A stretch of 64,000 bases of DNA from Plantago ovata. Taxonomy: Eukaryota > Streptophyta > Magnoliopsida > Lamiales > Plantaginaceae. The notes below the pieces were generated by a model. The model did no database searches. It was not told the origin of the DNA and worked only from the letters and a program-made list of their open reading frames with translations. The translations under genes and the position numbers were made by a program. The stretch covers positions 46,002,870 through 46,066,869 of the forward strand of contig CM051456.1 in NCBI GenBank assembly GCA_028274465.1. Reading direction: 5' to 3'. Shown here one piece after another: positions 47,905-58,933 of the stretch (within the stretch, counting starts at the first letter, position 1; each line of letters starts with the position of its first letter).

Positions 47905-49216
47905 TGATAAATGTGTATTTTACACTTTCATTTGAGTCTTTTTCACCTATTTTAGCTATCCTCTATGATAATTTACCTATATTTTAGTGCATTTTATTAG
48001 AATAGTGTCACGTTTCCCTTTAGTTTTTATTTTACAGGTTTTGGTTGAAAAACGAGGATTTCAGGGCAGTTATGTTGGAGTTGACAAGGAATTGGTGTTC
48101 CAGAAGCCTATTTGGAGTATCTGAAAGTTTCCGCATAGGATTTGGATTCTCGGGGTCGAAGCTGGAGGTTAGAAGGCCACTAGAAGTCAGAAACCGAGTC
48201 CAAAAAGGGGAAGAAATCCAAAAACGCGTCGAAAACGCGGAAATTCCGGAAAAATGCTCCCGGGCGAATCACCCGGGATGTGGGGCGAATCGCCCCACAC
48301 CAGGCGACTCGCCGGGTGTGTGGGGCGAAGGGCCCCACAGTATTTCGAACACTATATTTTGGTGCTCAGATTTTCTCCGAAATTCATACTTTTCCAGACA
48401 TATTCTCTCACCTTTCTCTGTAGTTTTAGGTAGGAACTTCCCAGGGCCTGTTCTGGGGGTTCGTAGCTTAGGAGATACTTTTTCATAGCAGTTTGGAGCT
48501 TGTAAGATCGCGATTCTTCGGAGACTGACAACCTTCGGTAACATTGTATCTTACGGTTTATTCTACTTATTTTTATATATCTTTCAACATGTTTTCTTCT
48601 ATGATTTTTGTTGATTGCATGACAACTATGAGTAGCTAAACTTATCGTTGGTGGTAGTATGTGAATTCTTAGCGAAGGGTTGATAATCATGCTAATGGCT
48701 ATATCGCGCATTATACTCCGTGTTATTGCTTTATTTCTTTGATCAGGCGCAACCTATATCTTCGTATGTTGATTAATTATTATGCACAATTGGACCCTAG
48801 TCGACCTATGCATATCTATATCTTCGTAGTGTTGAATAATTACGGAACATAATTGGACAATAGTGTTTGACCTGTCAGTATCTATATCTTCGTAGTGTTT
48901 AATAATTACAACATGACAATTGATTGATCAAAGATCTCCATGAAAAACCGAGGAATTTACACATGATTATTAACCCGTTATGCTTTGAAGGACCATACTA
49001 TCACCAATCTCCATTATCTGTTAGAAAAACCTTTGCTATTCCGTCTGCTGTTTTTATATTCTAAATTAGATTTGATAAAGCTAGTTATAGTCCTTAGAGA
49101 ACGACACTCGAGTTCATTCTACTGCTACACTACGGTTTTCGTTGTATTCGTGAGTTGCCTTTGGCTAAATAACAAATTTATTTGATTAATTGAGTCTGAC
49201 GAACTTGGTTACATCA
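47905..49216 (+). repeat. Gypsy C 5' LTR
   Basis: 1312 bp, the same length as the 3' copy. Starts TGATAAATGTG and ends TTACATCA. GC palindrome block 48257-48341. The TATA region reads CTATATTTTGG here and CTATATATAG in the 3' LTR, so the promoter copy that would drive the element looks damaged. Confidence 0.93.
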
Positions 49217-49219
49217 AAT

Positions 49220-49237
49220 TGGCGCCGTTGCCGGGGA
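49220..49237 (+). other. Primer-binding site, tRNA-Asp type (gypsy C)
   Basis: TGGCGCCGTTGCCGGGGA, 3 nt after the 5' LTR end, complementary to the 3' end of plant tRNA-Asp. Confidence 0.88.
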
Positions 49238-49362
49238 CTATACTCCTTTTTTCTGTTTAAATTTGTTTATATTTTTAGCATTCAATTCCTAATTCTATTA
49301 GTTTTAGTTTTCCTTTTTAATCTCTATCTGATACTGCTTTCCTAGTCTGTTACAGATAGTGT

Positions 49363-52300
49363 ATGCCACATACACGATCTAGGGGAACACCGCTTGCTGA
49401 TTCAATTGCTGAGATCGACAGAGTCTACCACCAAAGAAGGCGACTACTTCAAAGGCGTGAACTAGAGGAAATAGAGTATACCGATTTCTCTGAATCTCTA
49501 CACAGTCTTTTCAAGGAAATCGACGGAATGGCAGAAGCTAGACCACTGAAAGCATGGGTTCAACCCTCCAGGGATCGTATGAGGGGACCGACGATTGTTC
49601 TTTCGTCTGCAACTTGAGATCTGGAAATCAAGAACCACGCATTCCAACAACGGATGAGTTGCGTACTTGCACGATATCGATGATTTCGTCAACCAACTCC
49701 CACGACCCGGAGCAGAAATAACAACGGATGAGTTGCGGATGAAGGTTTTTGCTATGGGACTTGGCGACAGAGCCAAGTCATGGTTGATTTTTCTACCAGC
49801 GGGCTCGCTGGACGCTTGGGAGAAGGTTTTTTCAGCTTTCATGGAAAAATACTTCCCTCACACCTTGACTACCGCGCTAAAGGCGAAAATCACCGGATTC
49901 AAGCAGGACTATGATGAGACCATCTACACCGCGTTTGAGAGGTTCCAAGATCTCACGAACAAGTGCCCTCACCATGGTTTTGAACTTTCTGACCTAATCC
50001 AACACTTCTACAATGGACTAACCTTCGAGAACCAACAAGTGGTGGATTTCCAATGCCGAGGCAATATTTGGGAGGAAACCGCAGAAGCCGTCTGGGCAGT
50101 TTTCGAAAGGCTTGCTAAGGGTTCGCAGTTCAAGGACCCAAGAGCGATGGTTAGGAGACATGGACCTGACGCTCCACCGACTCAAGAAGCCCCTAGGTAT
50201 AGGGGGAATGGGGATCAATTCGAGTGCTTTACCAACGAATTGAAGCAAGTCCTCAAGAGCGCCACTGGAACAACTATTTCAAACGAAATTTGCCGAATAT
50301 GCAAGAACTATGGACATGGAGCTGATATGTGTAGATCGGAGCTTGCGTATGTGTAAGAAAATCATGGTCAGAGTTACCCCTAGGGTACGCAGCGGAATTT
50401 CAAAAATTTTCTTAACATACAGGTTAATTGATTATGCATATGTCGTATATATATAAACACGTCAATTAGAAGACTAACCTTACTTCCAAAGCAGCTTCCA
50501 AGTCTTCGTAATAATCCGGTGTATCTTCTTCTTCGTCGAAGTCGAAAATATCTGCAATACTTTGATTATCTGCAAGACAATAAAAGTTAGTTTCAAGCTC
50601 CTAGAACCTCAACCTTGGTATCCACGGATGAACAGTCTATCGGAAAGAATGCTAGGATATTCTTTGTGTGACCAAGAAGATGGGGCGGCGATTCCTCCAG
50701 TAGGTGGCGCGCGCGGGTGGCTGTAGAGGAGGGGAAAGTTTTTATTTTCTCTAAGAAAACTGGGTAGAATGACTGTGAAAGTCTATTCAAGTCTGTGTCA
50801 AAAACTCTCTAATAGTGTACTATATATAGTAGTCAATAGAAGCCTAAAGCATAAGCAATTAGACTTCGTAAAGGAATAAGAATCTAATTCTTATCGCACA
50901 AGGAAACCAATATCAAGTCTAGATTCATTCCCAATCAAATTAAAACTCAATCAGGAAAATCTAACTTATCCCTTGGACTTCTAATAGAGGAAGGAGTCGA
51001 ACTCCTTCCCCTACTCCATCTCGCGTGCGCGCGCGCGTGTCCTATGGGTGTTAGGTGGGTCCCGATTTTGGGACCCACTTATAGTTCTAAGACAATTCAA
51101 ACTCCAAGTAGATTTTGTCCAAGTGCATATGTTAATTCTAAATTAACATATCCTTTCAAATCAAACCTCTATTATATTTCTGAAATATAATCTTTAATTG
51201 TATTTACATAAAATACAATTAATTAGCCAATTCAATTAATAATTCCAAATCATTAATTGAGCCACTATATATTATAATTAATTCCAAATTAATTATAATC
51301 CATCAATCACAATTAATTCCAAATTAATTGCAATTCCATCTTCAAGGATATTCTGATAGGCTGAATCACCACATAGTGTGACCCATAGGGCCTCATCGTA
51401 TTAAGCAAGTCCTAGACTAGGCAACATGGAATTCCTAGACGGTTCCATTTGCAATATTAATACGTGAGGACGTTTGAGAGGTTTCTCAAAGCTCACCCTT
51501 TCGTTGCGAAGCCTGTTGCGCTTAACGCGGCGATGGTAACGTCCCTTCATCTGACTTGCTCGAATGTATCTAGGATCGATGAAGTGTCTATCCCAATAAT
51601 ACATCCACGGGCGTCTTCAGTGAGTTGCATGGTGAATCCAATATCTATTATGACCATCATAATAATATTGATACGCTGGCCAGCGGTTTTACCATCACAA
51701 CTATGAACGACTATGAGCAGTGCTCTCCTGTGCTACACTTGAGAGATGAATCCTTCACAGAATCACTTATCACCCCCATTTGTATGTAGCCATAATCCTG
51801 GATCGTGTCTTAGGTAAGCTGCTTATTCAGAGCTGACATCGACGGGTCCACCAAGGATATGGGGCAACAAATGTGATGATAAAGTCCTGTAAGTACAAAG
51901 GACTACTAGCATCACTTCGACAACTCACCGGTTCCCATAGACACTTCGGTGTAGAGTATACATCGATGGGAGTGTCCGGTGGGTACTTTCATTGTTCGAT
52001 AAAGCTTCTTCGAACAACTATGCGCAGTTATGGGAACGTTTCTCGATTGTCCAACAATCCGTTCCGTGGCCGTGGGATCGGCTCACACTTGCTCCAACAA
52101 GTATAACCTCCACGCATACTAGTCTTGTCTGGTTCATTCAGACCCCTACATCCGAGATGAACCTCGACTAGGGAGAGTTTGGAATAGATGATAACTCACA
52201 TAGCTCCCACTATCTGTGTGATCGGTCATCTATCCGAGGGGACATGTTTAATATCAATACCGACAGTAATAGAGATATGACATGCTGCATGCCCGGTGTA

Positions 52301-53590
52301 ATATAAATATGAAAGCGATACTCAATAGTAAAATGCAACAAACATATATTATATTACGTTGACCTGTGTAATAGTACATATATGCCCTCTATAAGGGCAC
52401 CATGCCCTTAGTAAGGACTGTCTCTAGGACATATACACTATCAGTATGATGATGGCAACTGGGCTCAAGGAGGCGAAGAGGAAGCCTTTGCTACGGAGTT
52501 TGGTACTCAAGAAGCTAGCTCCGGACAAGATGGTAGGAATCCTCGAGGTGGATTTTGGAGAAGAGGGTTCCGAAACAATCAAGGATATGCACCGGCTAGC
52601 CAAACTTATGGCCCTAACCAAGACCGTAGTAGGCTTAACTATGGTAATGACCACTGCGAAAACCCCACTCCGAAAGATCCACCGAAGTCGAAGTCGGCTC
52701 AATTGATGGAGAACTTGCAAAAGATGGTTGATCACACCCAAAGTTTTCTCAAACGTTATGAAGAAGATTATGAGAAGACTAGAGCGAGACTTGATAGGTT
52801 GGAAGAGAGCACTAGGCTTGCCCACCAAAAGATGCAAGAGTTGATCGACCGAGGAGGAAGTAGGGAGCAAGGCAAGTTGCCTAGAAACACTGAGAAGTCG
52901 ATGTCCATTACCTTGGTGGGTGATCTACCTGTTGAAATCACCATCAAGAAGGTTGCTAAGTGCGAGAGTTGCGAGGGGGAAGTGCCCCCACAGGTCGAGG
53001 AAGAAGAGAAGGACCTTGGAGCTAACGAGAGTGAAGAGGAGCAAGAGGATCCCGAGCCACTCCCTCAAAGTTTCGATGTTAAGGTCTGGATTGGGGAACT
53101 TGAAGATGTCCGTGCCACACTAGACACGGGATCCTACTCTAATGTGCTCCCTTTGAATGTGTTCGAGAAGAGTAGCCTTGGAAAACTATCTGTGCATAAG
53201 GCTATTGTGCAACTGGCGGATGGATCCGTTGTGAGACCCGAAGGCGTTGTGAAGAATGTATTGGTCAAGCTTGGTGAAGATTCTGTATACACCGATTTTG
53301 TAGTTATGCCAGCATCTACACCTGGGACGGGGGATGTCATTCTCTTGGGGCGAACGTTCTTGACTAAGCTACGCTCCGTGATGGACATCTACCGAAGGAC
53401 TTGCACTATTGAAGTGGATGGCAAGCAACATGTGTTGCGAGCCATATCGGATCCACCTGATCCACCTGATACTTCTCACACTATTGACTACAGTGGTCTT
53501 AATGTCTATGTTCATTCTTATTCTCAGGTTCAAGGCATGAGGAGGAGATCCGTGAAGGGGAAGACTAGTACCCTCAAGAAGAAGAGCTAG
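49363..53590 (+). pseudogene. gag-protease gene of gypsy C (nonsense, small deletion, solo LTR insertion)
   Basis: Starts at ATG 49363 (MPHTRSRGTPLADS), which keeps the family N-terminus that B has lost. Lesions: TGA at 49615-49617, a deletion with filler at about 49651-49662, and the solo copia LTR (50352-52443) right after the zinc knuckle (CRICKNYGHGADMC). The second half resumes at 52449 and is open to 53590. It carries the coiled-coil stretch (FLKRYEEDYEKTRARLDRLE), an acidic linker and a retropepsin-like domain whose active site LDTGSYSNVLP is intact here, then ILLGRTFL and a basic C-terminus. This copy shows that the family's protease motif is D-T-G. Confidence 0.88.
50352..52443 (-). 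mobile_element. Solo copia LTR, reverse orientation, inside gypsy C gag
   Basis: 2092 bp beginning TGTAAGAAAA and ending ACACTATCA on the plus strand; it is the reverse complement of the LTR family at 5094-7195 and 60991-63091. Perfect duplication GTATG (50347-50351 and 52444-52448). No internal region remains, so this is the usual product of LTR-LTR recombination. It is the youngest layer at this place. Confidence 0.95.
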
Positions 53591-54738
53591 GCACACACAG
53601 GAGTCGAGTCAAAGACTTTAAACAATGGCGCTATCCGGGAGGCAACCCGGGGTTTTTATCGCTTTCTTTACCGCTTTATTGCATGCATTTATACTTGAAC
53701 AATTTGCTTTTCATATGTGAATTTGTTCGTCTCTGTGTCGTATATGTGCTTATGTTATGTTTGAGTGAGTTTTTTTTTTCGAGTGATTTTTTATCTGAAA
53801 TTGAGAAAAATGGTTTTCGGGGACTAAAAACCGCATTTTTTTCCGAAACGATCGTCTCCCCACCTCAGGAGATGGGGGGAGAATCGCCCCCCATGGGGGG
53901 CGAATCGCCCTACGCTCCAGAGCGCGCGCGCTCCGGACCCGCGGGGCGATTAGCGAATCGCCCCACGACTTGCAGAGATGAAAAAGCGGGGTTTCTTCCC
54001 CTTCTCCTCATTTTTCTCCATCTTCATCTTCTTAACTCCAAAAACTCCTCCATTTTAAAAATACCTTCAAACCTTCATAACTTCTTCATATTTCCACCAG
54101 ATTTTGTGTTCTTTAGCTTCAATCGAAGCCCGTTACGTGCTCTTTCTTTTCATCCGAACAAATCTCTTCCTAGTTCATTCAATCTCCGGATTTGAGGTAA
54201 TCTCACATGAACCCTAATTTTTCAAATTTGGGGGTTTTTTGATTTATGCTTCAATTAAGCTTGTATGATGTATGGGTTGATGATTTATGTGATTAGAATC
54301 GTTATTCATTATCAATTGCATGTTCAATTAGGCTTGGTTTGTTGATTTAAGATTTTTGCTATTAGATGATATATCTTGTTAGGAAATGTATTTCTTACTT
54401 TTATTTCATGCTTAAACATGTGTTTCTTGATATGATAATGATGGATGTAATGGTAGAATGCATGATTGATGAAGTTGAGGATTTATGTTAGATTTTTTCT
54501 TATTATGGTATGGATTGAACCTTGTGATTCAAGGCATTTGTTGTTTAGCTAGAGCATAATGTGATATGTTATTGTAGTAGTTACATTGATATGTTGCGTG
54601 ATGAAGTAACTAGACTAGACATTGGGTTTTTGAGGAGTTGGATTGTTGAAGATATTGCTCGATTGTTCGCTCGTACATTTACATATGCATAGGTCTGTTT
54701 TGCATCGTACAAGATACTAATTGCTGTTTGTAGGAATC
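53591..54738 (+). promoter_or_regulatory. Spacer between gag-protease and ORF2 of gypsy C: GC palindromes and putative 5' UTR intron
   Basis: A GC-rich palindromic block (53866-53970) is followed by a C/T-rich leader ending GGATTTGAG, a GT...AG interval 54197-54733 (537 bp, ending GTTTGTAG), then GAATC and the ORF2 ATG at 54739. B has the same donor, acceptor and length within 3 bp. This could be a promoter with a 5' UTR intron, or the acceptor for splicing from an upstream donor. Confidence 0.55.
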
Positions 54739-56076
54739 ATGGCACCAAGATCGAGGAGAGCCGGCTCGAGCAGAAAGGGGAAGGGAGTAGCATCAAGCTC
54801 CCAACCGTCTCACCATATGTACGAGATGTCTTTATCTGCGGTAGAGGTGCGTCAAAGGCTAGAAGCGGAGCTGGCCGACGGGGGAAGATCGATCATTCCA
54901 GACAGGAGGATTGATATTCCAGAGTCAACAGCTGGAACGGCTGGATATAGGACGCTATCACGGTTGGCATCAAGAAGGAATTGGGTTTGGTACAGTTCCA
55001 ACAGGTTCAAGGGGTACGACGAGAGCCTCCTCCAAGACTTCTACATTGGATACACAGATCTCGAGGAGAAGAATGGGGTACTAGTTCGAGGCCTGATAAT
55101 ACCATGGACACCAGAGCACATTTCTTCATTCATCCATTTTGGGCAGCAGGAGTTCACAGGGAGCGACCATGCCTACCTGTATTCGAGGGCCTCGAGGGGG
55201 ATAGGAAGACATATCACAGACGTGATCTTCAACAGGGAGTACAGATATCCAGAAATCGGGGGAGAACCTACACAGATCCGTCAGAGCGACCATAGCATTG
55301 AAGCTAAGGTGATGATGAAATTTTGCATCTTCAACTTGATCCCTAGGAAGAATGACTCATGGATTCAGCCCTACTACGCCGAGCTCCTCTACTGCTTGAT
55401 AGACAGACATCGGATCGACATCGGGCACATCATGTATGAGGAGTATGAGCGCCACTGGGAAAAGAAGAAGAAGCCCTTCATCTTCCCGAGCTTCATCACT
55501 GCTTACTGCAAATATCATGGGGTCGATGACATTGACGAGGGGGATTGCGAGGTCGCTGCCCTTTCACCCTCGACTATTGAGGTGCAACTGGCTAGGTATC
55601 AGTTGAAGAACCCCACGGCTGCCGCCGCTGATGTGGACGCACCCTTCCAGCCGAGCGATTCCGATCATGAGAATGATTATGAGGATGCTATGGAGGCTGA
55701 TGATGGCCAAGCCCCTATCCCGGATATCCCATTTGTCCATAGAGCACCGCATGCACCGCCTCGAGCACCACAGGGGTCTAGAGGATTTGACTTCTCTGAA
55801 TTCCGTACCTACCTCGACGGCCGTTTCGATAGAACTGATGCCAGTAATGCGGCCTTGCGACAGGACAACGCTGCCTTGCGACAGGACCTCGACAGGCACA
55901 TTGCCCAGCACAACCGCGATTGGGAGACATTCGAGGAGCATCGCCGAGAGGATAGGCAACAAAGGTGGGAGCAACAACAGCTCATCCAGCAGCAACAGGA
56001 GGCTCTACTGCAGTCCAATGAGCTCATGTCTGACACGTGGAGGGACTTTTATGGGGATTACCATCCAGATGATTAG
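54739..56076 (+). CDS. ORF2 of gypsy C, intact (accessory plant retroelement protein)
   Basis: Open for 445 residues from ATG 54739 (MAPRSRRAGSSRKGKG). I chose this start over 54721 because it lies just after the putative splice acceptor. The N-terminus is basic and Ser-rich. The central domain contains SRRNWVWYSSNRFKGYDESL, RGLIIPWTPEHISSFIHFG, AKVMMKFCIFNLIPRKND and YCLIDRHRIDIGHIMYEEYE. It is followed by an acidic Pro-rich linker (HRAPHAPPRAPQGSRGFD) and a Gln-rich C-terminal coiled coil (WEQQQLIQQQQEALLQS). The central domain resembles the accessory ORF of Athila-like elements (putative plant transposon protein); function unknown. No signal peptide or membrane segment is seen, so it does not look like an envelope protein. 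A short repeat ALRQDNAALRQDL occurs near residue 380. Confidence 0.8.
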   Translation: MAPRSRRAGSSRKGKGVASSSQPSHHMYEMSLSAVEVRQRLEAELADGGRSIIPDRRIDIPESTAGTAGYRTLSRLASRRNWVWYSSNRFKGYDESLLQDFYIGYTDLEEKNGVLVRGLIIPWTPEHISSFIHFGQQEFTGSDHAYLYSRASRGIGRHITDVIFNREYRYPEIGGEPTQIRQSDHSIEAKVMMKFCIFNLIPRKNDSWIQPYYAELLYCLIDRHRIDIGHIMYEEYERHWEKKKKPFIFPSFITAYCKYHGVDDIDEGDCEVAALSPSTIEVQLARYQLKNPTAAAADVDAPFQPSDSDHENDYEDAMEADDGQAPIPDIPFVHRAPHAPPRAPQGSRGFDFSEFRTYLDGRFDRTDASNAALRQDNAALRQDLDRHIAQHNRDWETFEEHRREDRQQRWEQQQLIQQQQEALLQSNELMSDTWRDFYGDYHPDD

Positions 56077-57621
56077 TCCTTTCACATGTCCACTCTCAGC
56101 CAACCGAGGCCAAACCGTTCGGTAACATCTAGTATCACTTCTTATTACTCATTCTCTTTTGCTCGGGGCTAGCTTAAGTATCGTAAGGGGGATGGGATGT
56201 GAACCGTGATGTTAAGTATTGTTTGGCTTTGTGTTGATTAGTATCTTGTTCTTTGTTTGCATTTGCATTTGCACGTTTACTGCTTTCTTAGATTTTATAG
56301 GTTGCATTCACTTCATTTATCCTAGGATAGTCTTGCATGTTTTATATGGAGTTTATTGCCGAATTTTTTGAACTTTTTTATTGGGTAGATTATCTAACTA
56401 TGCCATTAATCGCATGCTTCATCTCTATGAATTTGTTTGAGGTTTTTCTCGCTTGGCTTGTCACGTTTATGTATTGCACTTAGTTAAGCTTGGTAGTCTC
56501 GACATCACTTAGTGGTGTTTTCTCTACTGCGGTTCATGAAGGCCTTTATAATAGGATGATGCATGTTAGGGTCTTATGGTTGTTTTTCCGAGTAATTATG
56601 TACCTAAGAGGCAAAAAGTCTTCACCATGCTTTGAGATTGCTAAATGCCTAGAAAGGAGGTAGTGTGAGGTTGTGTGATCCTTTGTTTATAACCTATTCT
56701 TCCGAATAGGTTTGGGAAGGGGGTTACACCATCGTAGACTTGTTTTTCGTTTTTCCTTTCCGTATCATGAGTTTATTTTTCCTTTCTCGTAAATTTTGTA
56801 CTCCAACCTATAGGTTTGGGGAAGTCGTGTGAGCCATTTTGTTTCTCTTTTGTTATGCTACTGTTGGCTAAAAAAATCGAAAAAAAAAAGAAAGAAAAAT
56901 TCCAGGAAAAAAGAAAAAAAAAAGAAAAAAAGAAACTGGAAAGAAAAAAAAAGAAAAAAAAAAGAGAAAAGACCCCAAAAAAGCAAAGAAGGGTCCAAAA
57001 AAGAAAGCCAAATAGCAGTTTAGCAAAGTGTTGTGTCTCATTTTCCAATTCTTGTAATGTTCGTAATCGTGTTGTAATTTTCTATTTTTTGCCTTTTGTT
57101 TTTGAGTGTCATCTGTTCTAGACCACCCTCGTCCTGCCATTCAGGAAGTGGTGAATAGCTTAAGACTTTACTTAAGAGATGGGTAGAATAGGAGAGTGTT
57201 ATCTTTTATAGGGAACCCTCCTTCGTTTGATGAGAGTCAGTACTGGTTCGACCTCTTTGAGGGAAAGTTTTAAACTTGGTGAACAGCAGTAAGTCCTCAG
57301 TTTCATAGGCACGGGACAACCATTCGTATCTTAGCATGCTTCATTACGTCGTCACTGACTAGGTCCAGGTAGAGAATGTTACGAGAGACTATCTTGTCTT
57401 GACATAAGTGCTTATGTGGATGTGTATAAGTCAATCGAGGTATTCTTCAACCTATATCCATGCTTTGATTTATATGGTTTTTGTTCATATATTTTTTGAT
57501 AGATTCAGTAGATTAGTTCATTTTATTTGGCATGAGACTCCATTTTGTGTCTTGCATTGTTTTTTGCATTAGAGTCTAGCTTAGTTGCTTGAGGACAAGC
57601 AAAGGTTCGGTTTGGGGAGTT
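56077..57621 (+). other. Gypsy C 3' non-coding region
   Basis: No gene. A hairpin at 56691-56712 (AACCTATTC...GAATAGGTT), a second one at 56805-56816 shortened to AACCTATAGGTT, an A/G-rich tract at about 56868-57005, then sequence conserved with A, B and E to the polypurine tract GGTTTGGGGAGTT (57609-57621). Confidence 0.82.
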
Positions 57622-58933
57622 TGATGAATGTGTATTTTATACTTTCATTTGAGTCTTTTTCACCTATTTTAGCTATCCTCTATGATAATTTAGCTATATT
57701 TTAGTGCATTTTATTAGAATAGTGTCACGTTTCCCTTTAGTTTTTGTTTTACAGGTTTTGGTTGAAAAACGGGGATTTCAGGGCAGTTATATTGGAGTTG
57801 ACAAGGAATTGGTTTTCCCGAAGCCTATTTGGAGTATCTGAAAGTTTCCGGATAGGATTTGGAGTCTAGGGGTCGAAGCTGGAGGTTAGAAGGCCACTAG
57901 AAGTCAGAAACTGAGTCCGAAAAGGGGAAGAAATCCAAAAACGCGTTGAAAATGCGGAAATTCCGAAAAAATACTCCCGGGCGAATCGCCCGGGATGTGG
58001 GGCGAATCGCCCCACACCAGGCGACTCACCCGGTGTGTGGGGTGAAGGGCCCCACAGTATTTCGAACACTATATATAGTTGCTCAGATTTTCTCCGAAAT
58101 TCATACTTTTCCAGACCTATTCCCTCACCTTTCTCTGTAGTTTTAGGTAGGAACTTCCCAGAGCCTGTTCTGGGAGTTCTTAGCTTAGGAGATACTTTTT
58201 CATAACAGTTTGGACCTTGTAAGATCGCGATTCTTCGGAGACTGACAACCTTCGGTAACATTGTATCTTACGGTTTATTCTACTTATTTTTATATACCTT
58301 TCAACATGTTTTCTTCTATGATTTCTGTTGATTGCATGACAACTATGAGTAGCTAAAGTTATCGTTGGTGGTAGTATGTGAATTCTTAGCGAAGGGTTGA
58401 TAATCATGCTAATGGCTATATCGCGCATTATACTCCGTGTTATTGCTTTATTTCTTTGATCAGGCGCAACCTAAATCTTCGTATGTTGATTAATTATTAT
58501 GCACAATTTGACCCTAGTCGACCTATGCATATCTATATCTTCATAGTGTTGAATAATTACGGAACACAATTGGACAATAGTGTTTGACCAGTCAGTATCT
58601 ATATCTTCGTAGTGTTTAATAATTACAACAGGACAATTGATTGATCAAAGATCTCCATGCAAAACCGAGGAATTTACGCATGATTATTAACCCGTTATGC
58701 TTTGAAGGACCATACTATCACCAATCTCCATTATCTGTTAGAAAAACCTTTGCTATTCCGTCTGTTGTTTTTATATTCTAAATTAGATTTGATAAATCTA
58801 GTTATAGTCCTTAGAGAACGACACTCGAGGTCATTCTACTGCTACACTACGGTTTTCGTTGTAGTCGTGAATTGCCTTTGGCTACATAACAAATTTATTT
58901 GATTAATTGAGTCTGAAGAACTTGGTTACATCA
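57622..58933 (+). repeat. Gypsy C 3' LTR
   Basis: 1312 bp, starting TGATGAATGTG and ending TTACATCA, with intact TATA (58069-58078) and a GC palindrome block (57975-58056). Confidence 0.93.

Larger units (their letters stand above)
47905..58933 (+). mobile_element. Gypsy element C, complete, plus strand, with nested solo copia LTR
   Basis: 5' LTR 47905-49216, tRNA-Asp primer site 49220-49237, gag-protease 49363-53590 (split by the solo LTR), spacer, ORF2 54739-56076, 3' non-coding region, polypurine tract 57608-57621, 3' LTR 57622-58933. Perfect duplication AGGTC (47900-47904 and 58934-58938). Without the solo LTR it is about 8.9 kb, like gypsy B. It has no RT, RNase H or integrase. It is inserted in D's antisense ORF. 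Confidence 0.95.

Noticed and set aside
54739..56076. ORF2 as an envelope-like protein
   Set aside because: No signal peptide, membrane segment or cysteine pattern is visible; basic N-terminus and Gln-rich coiled coil instead.
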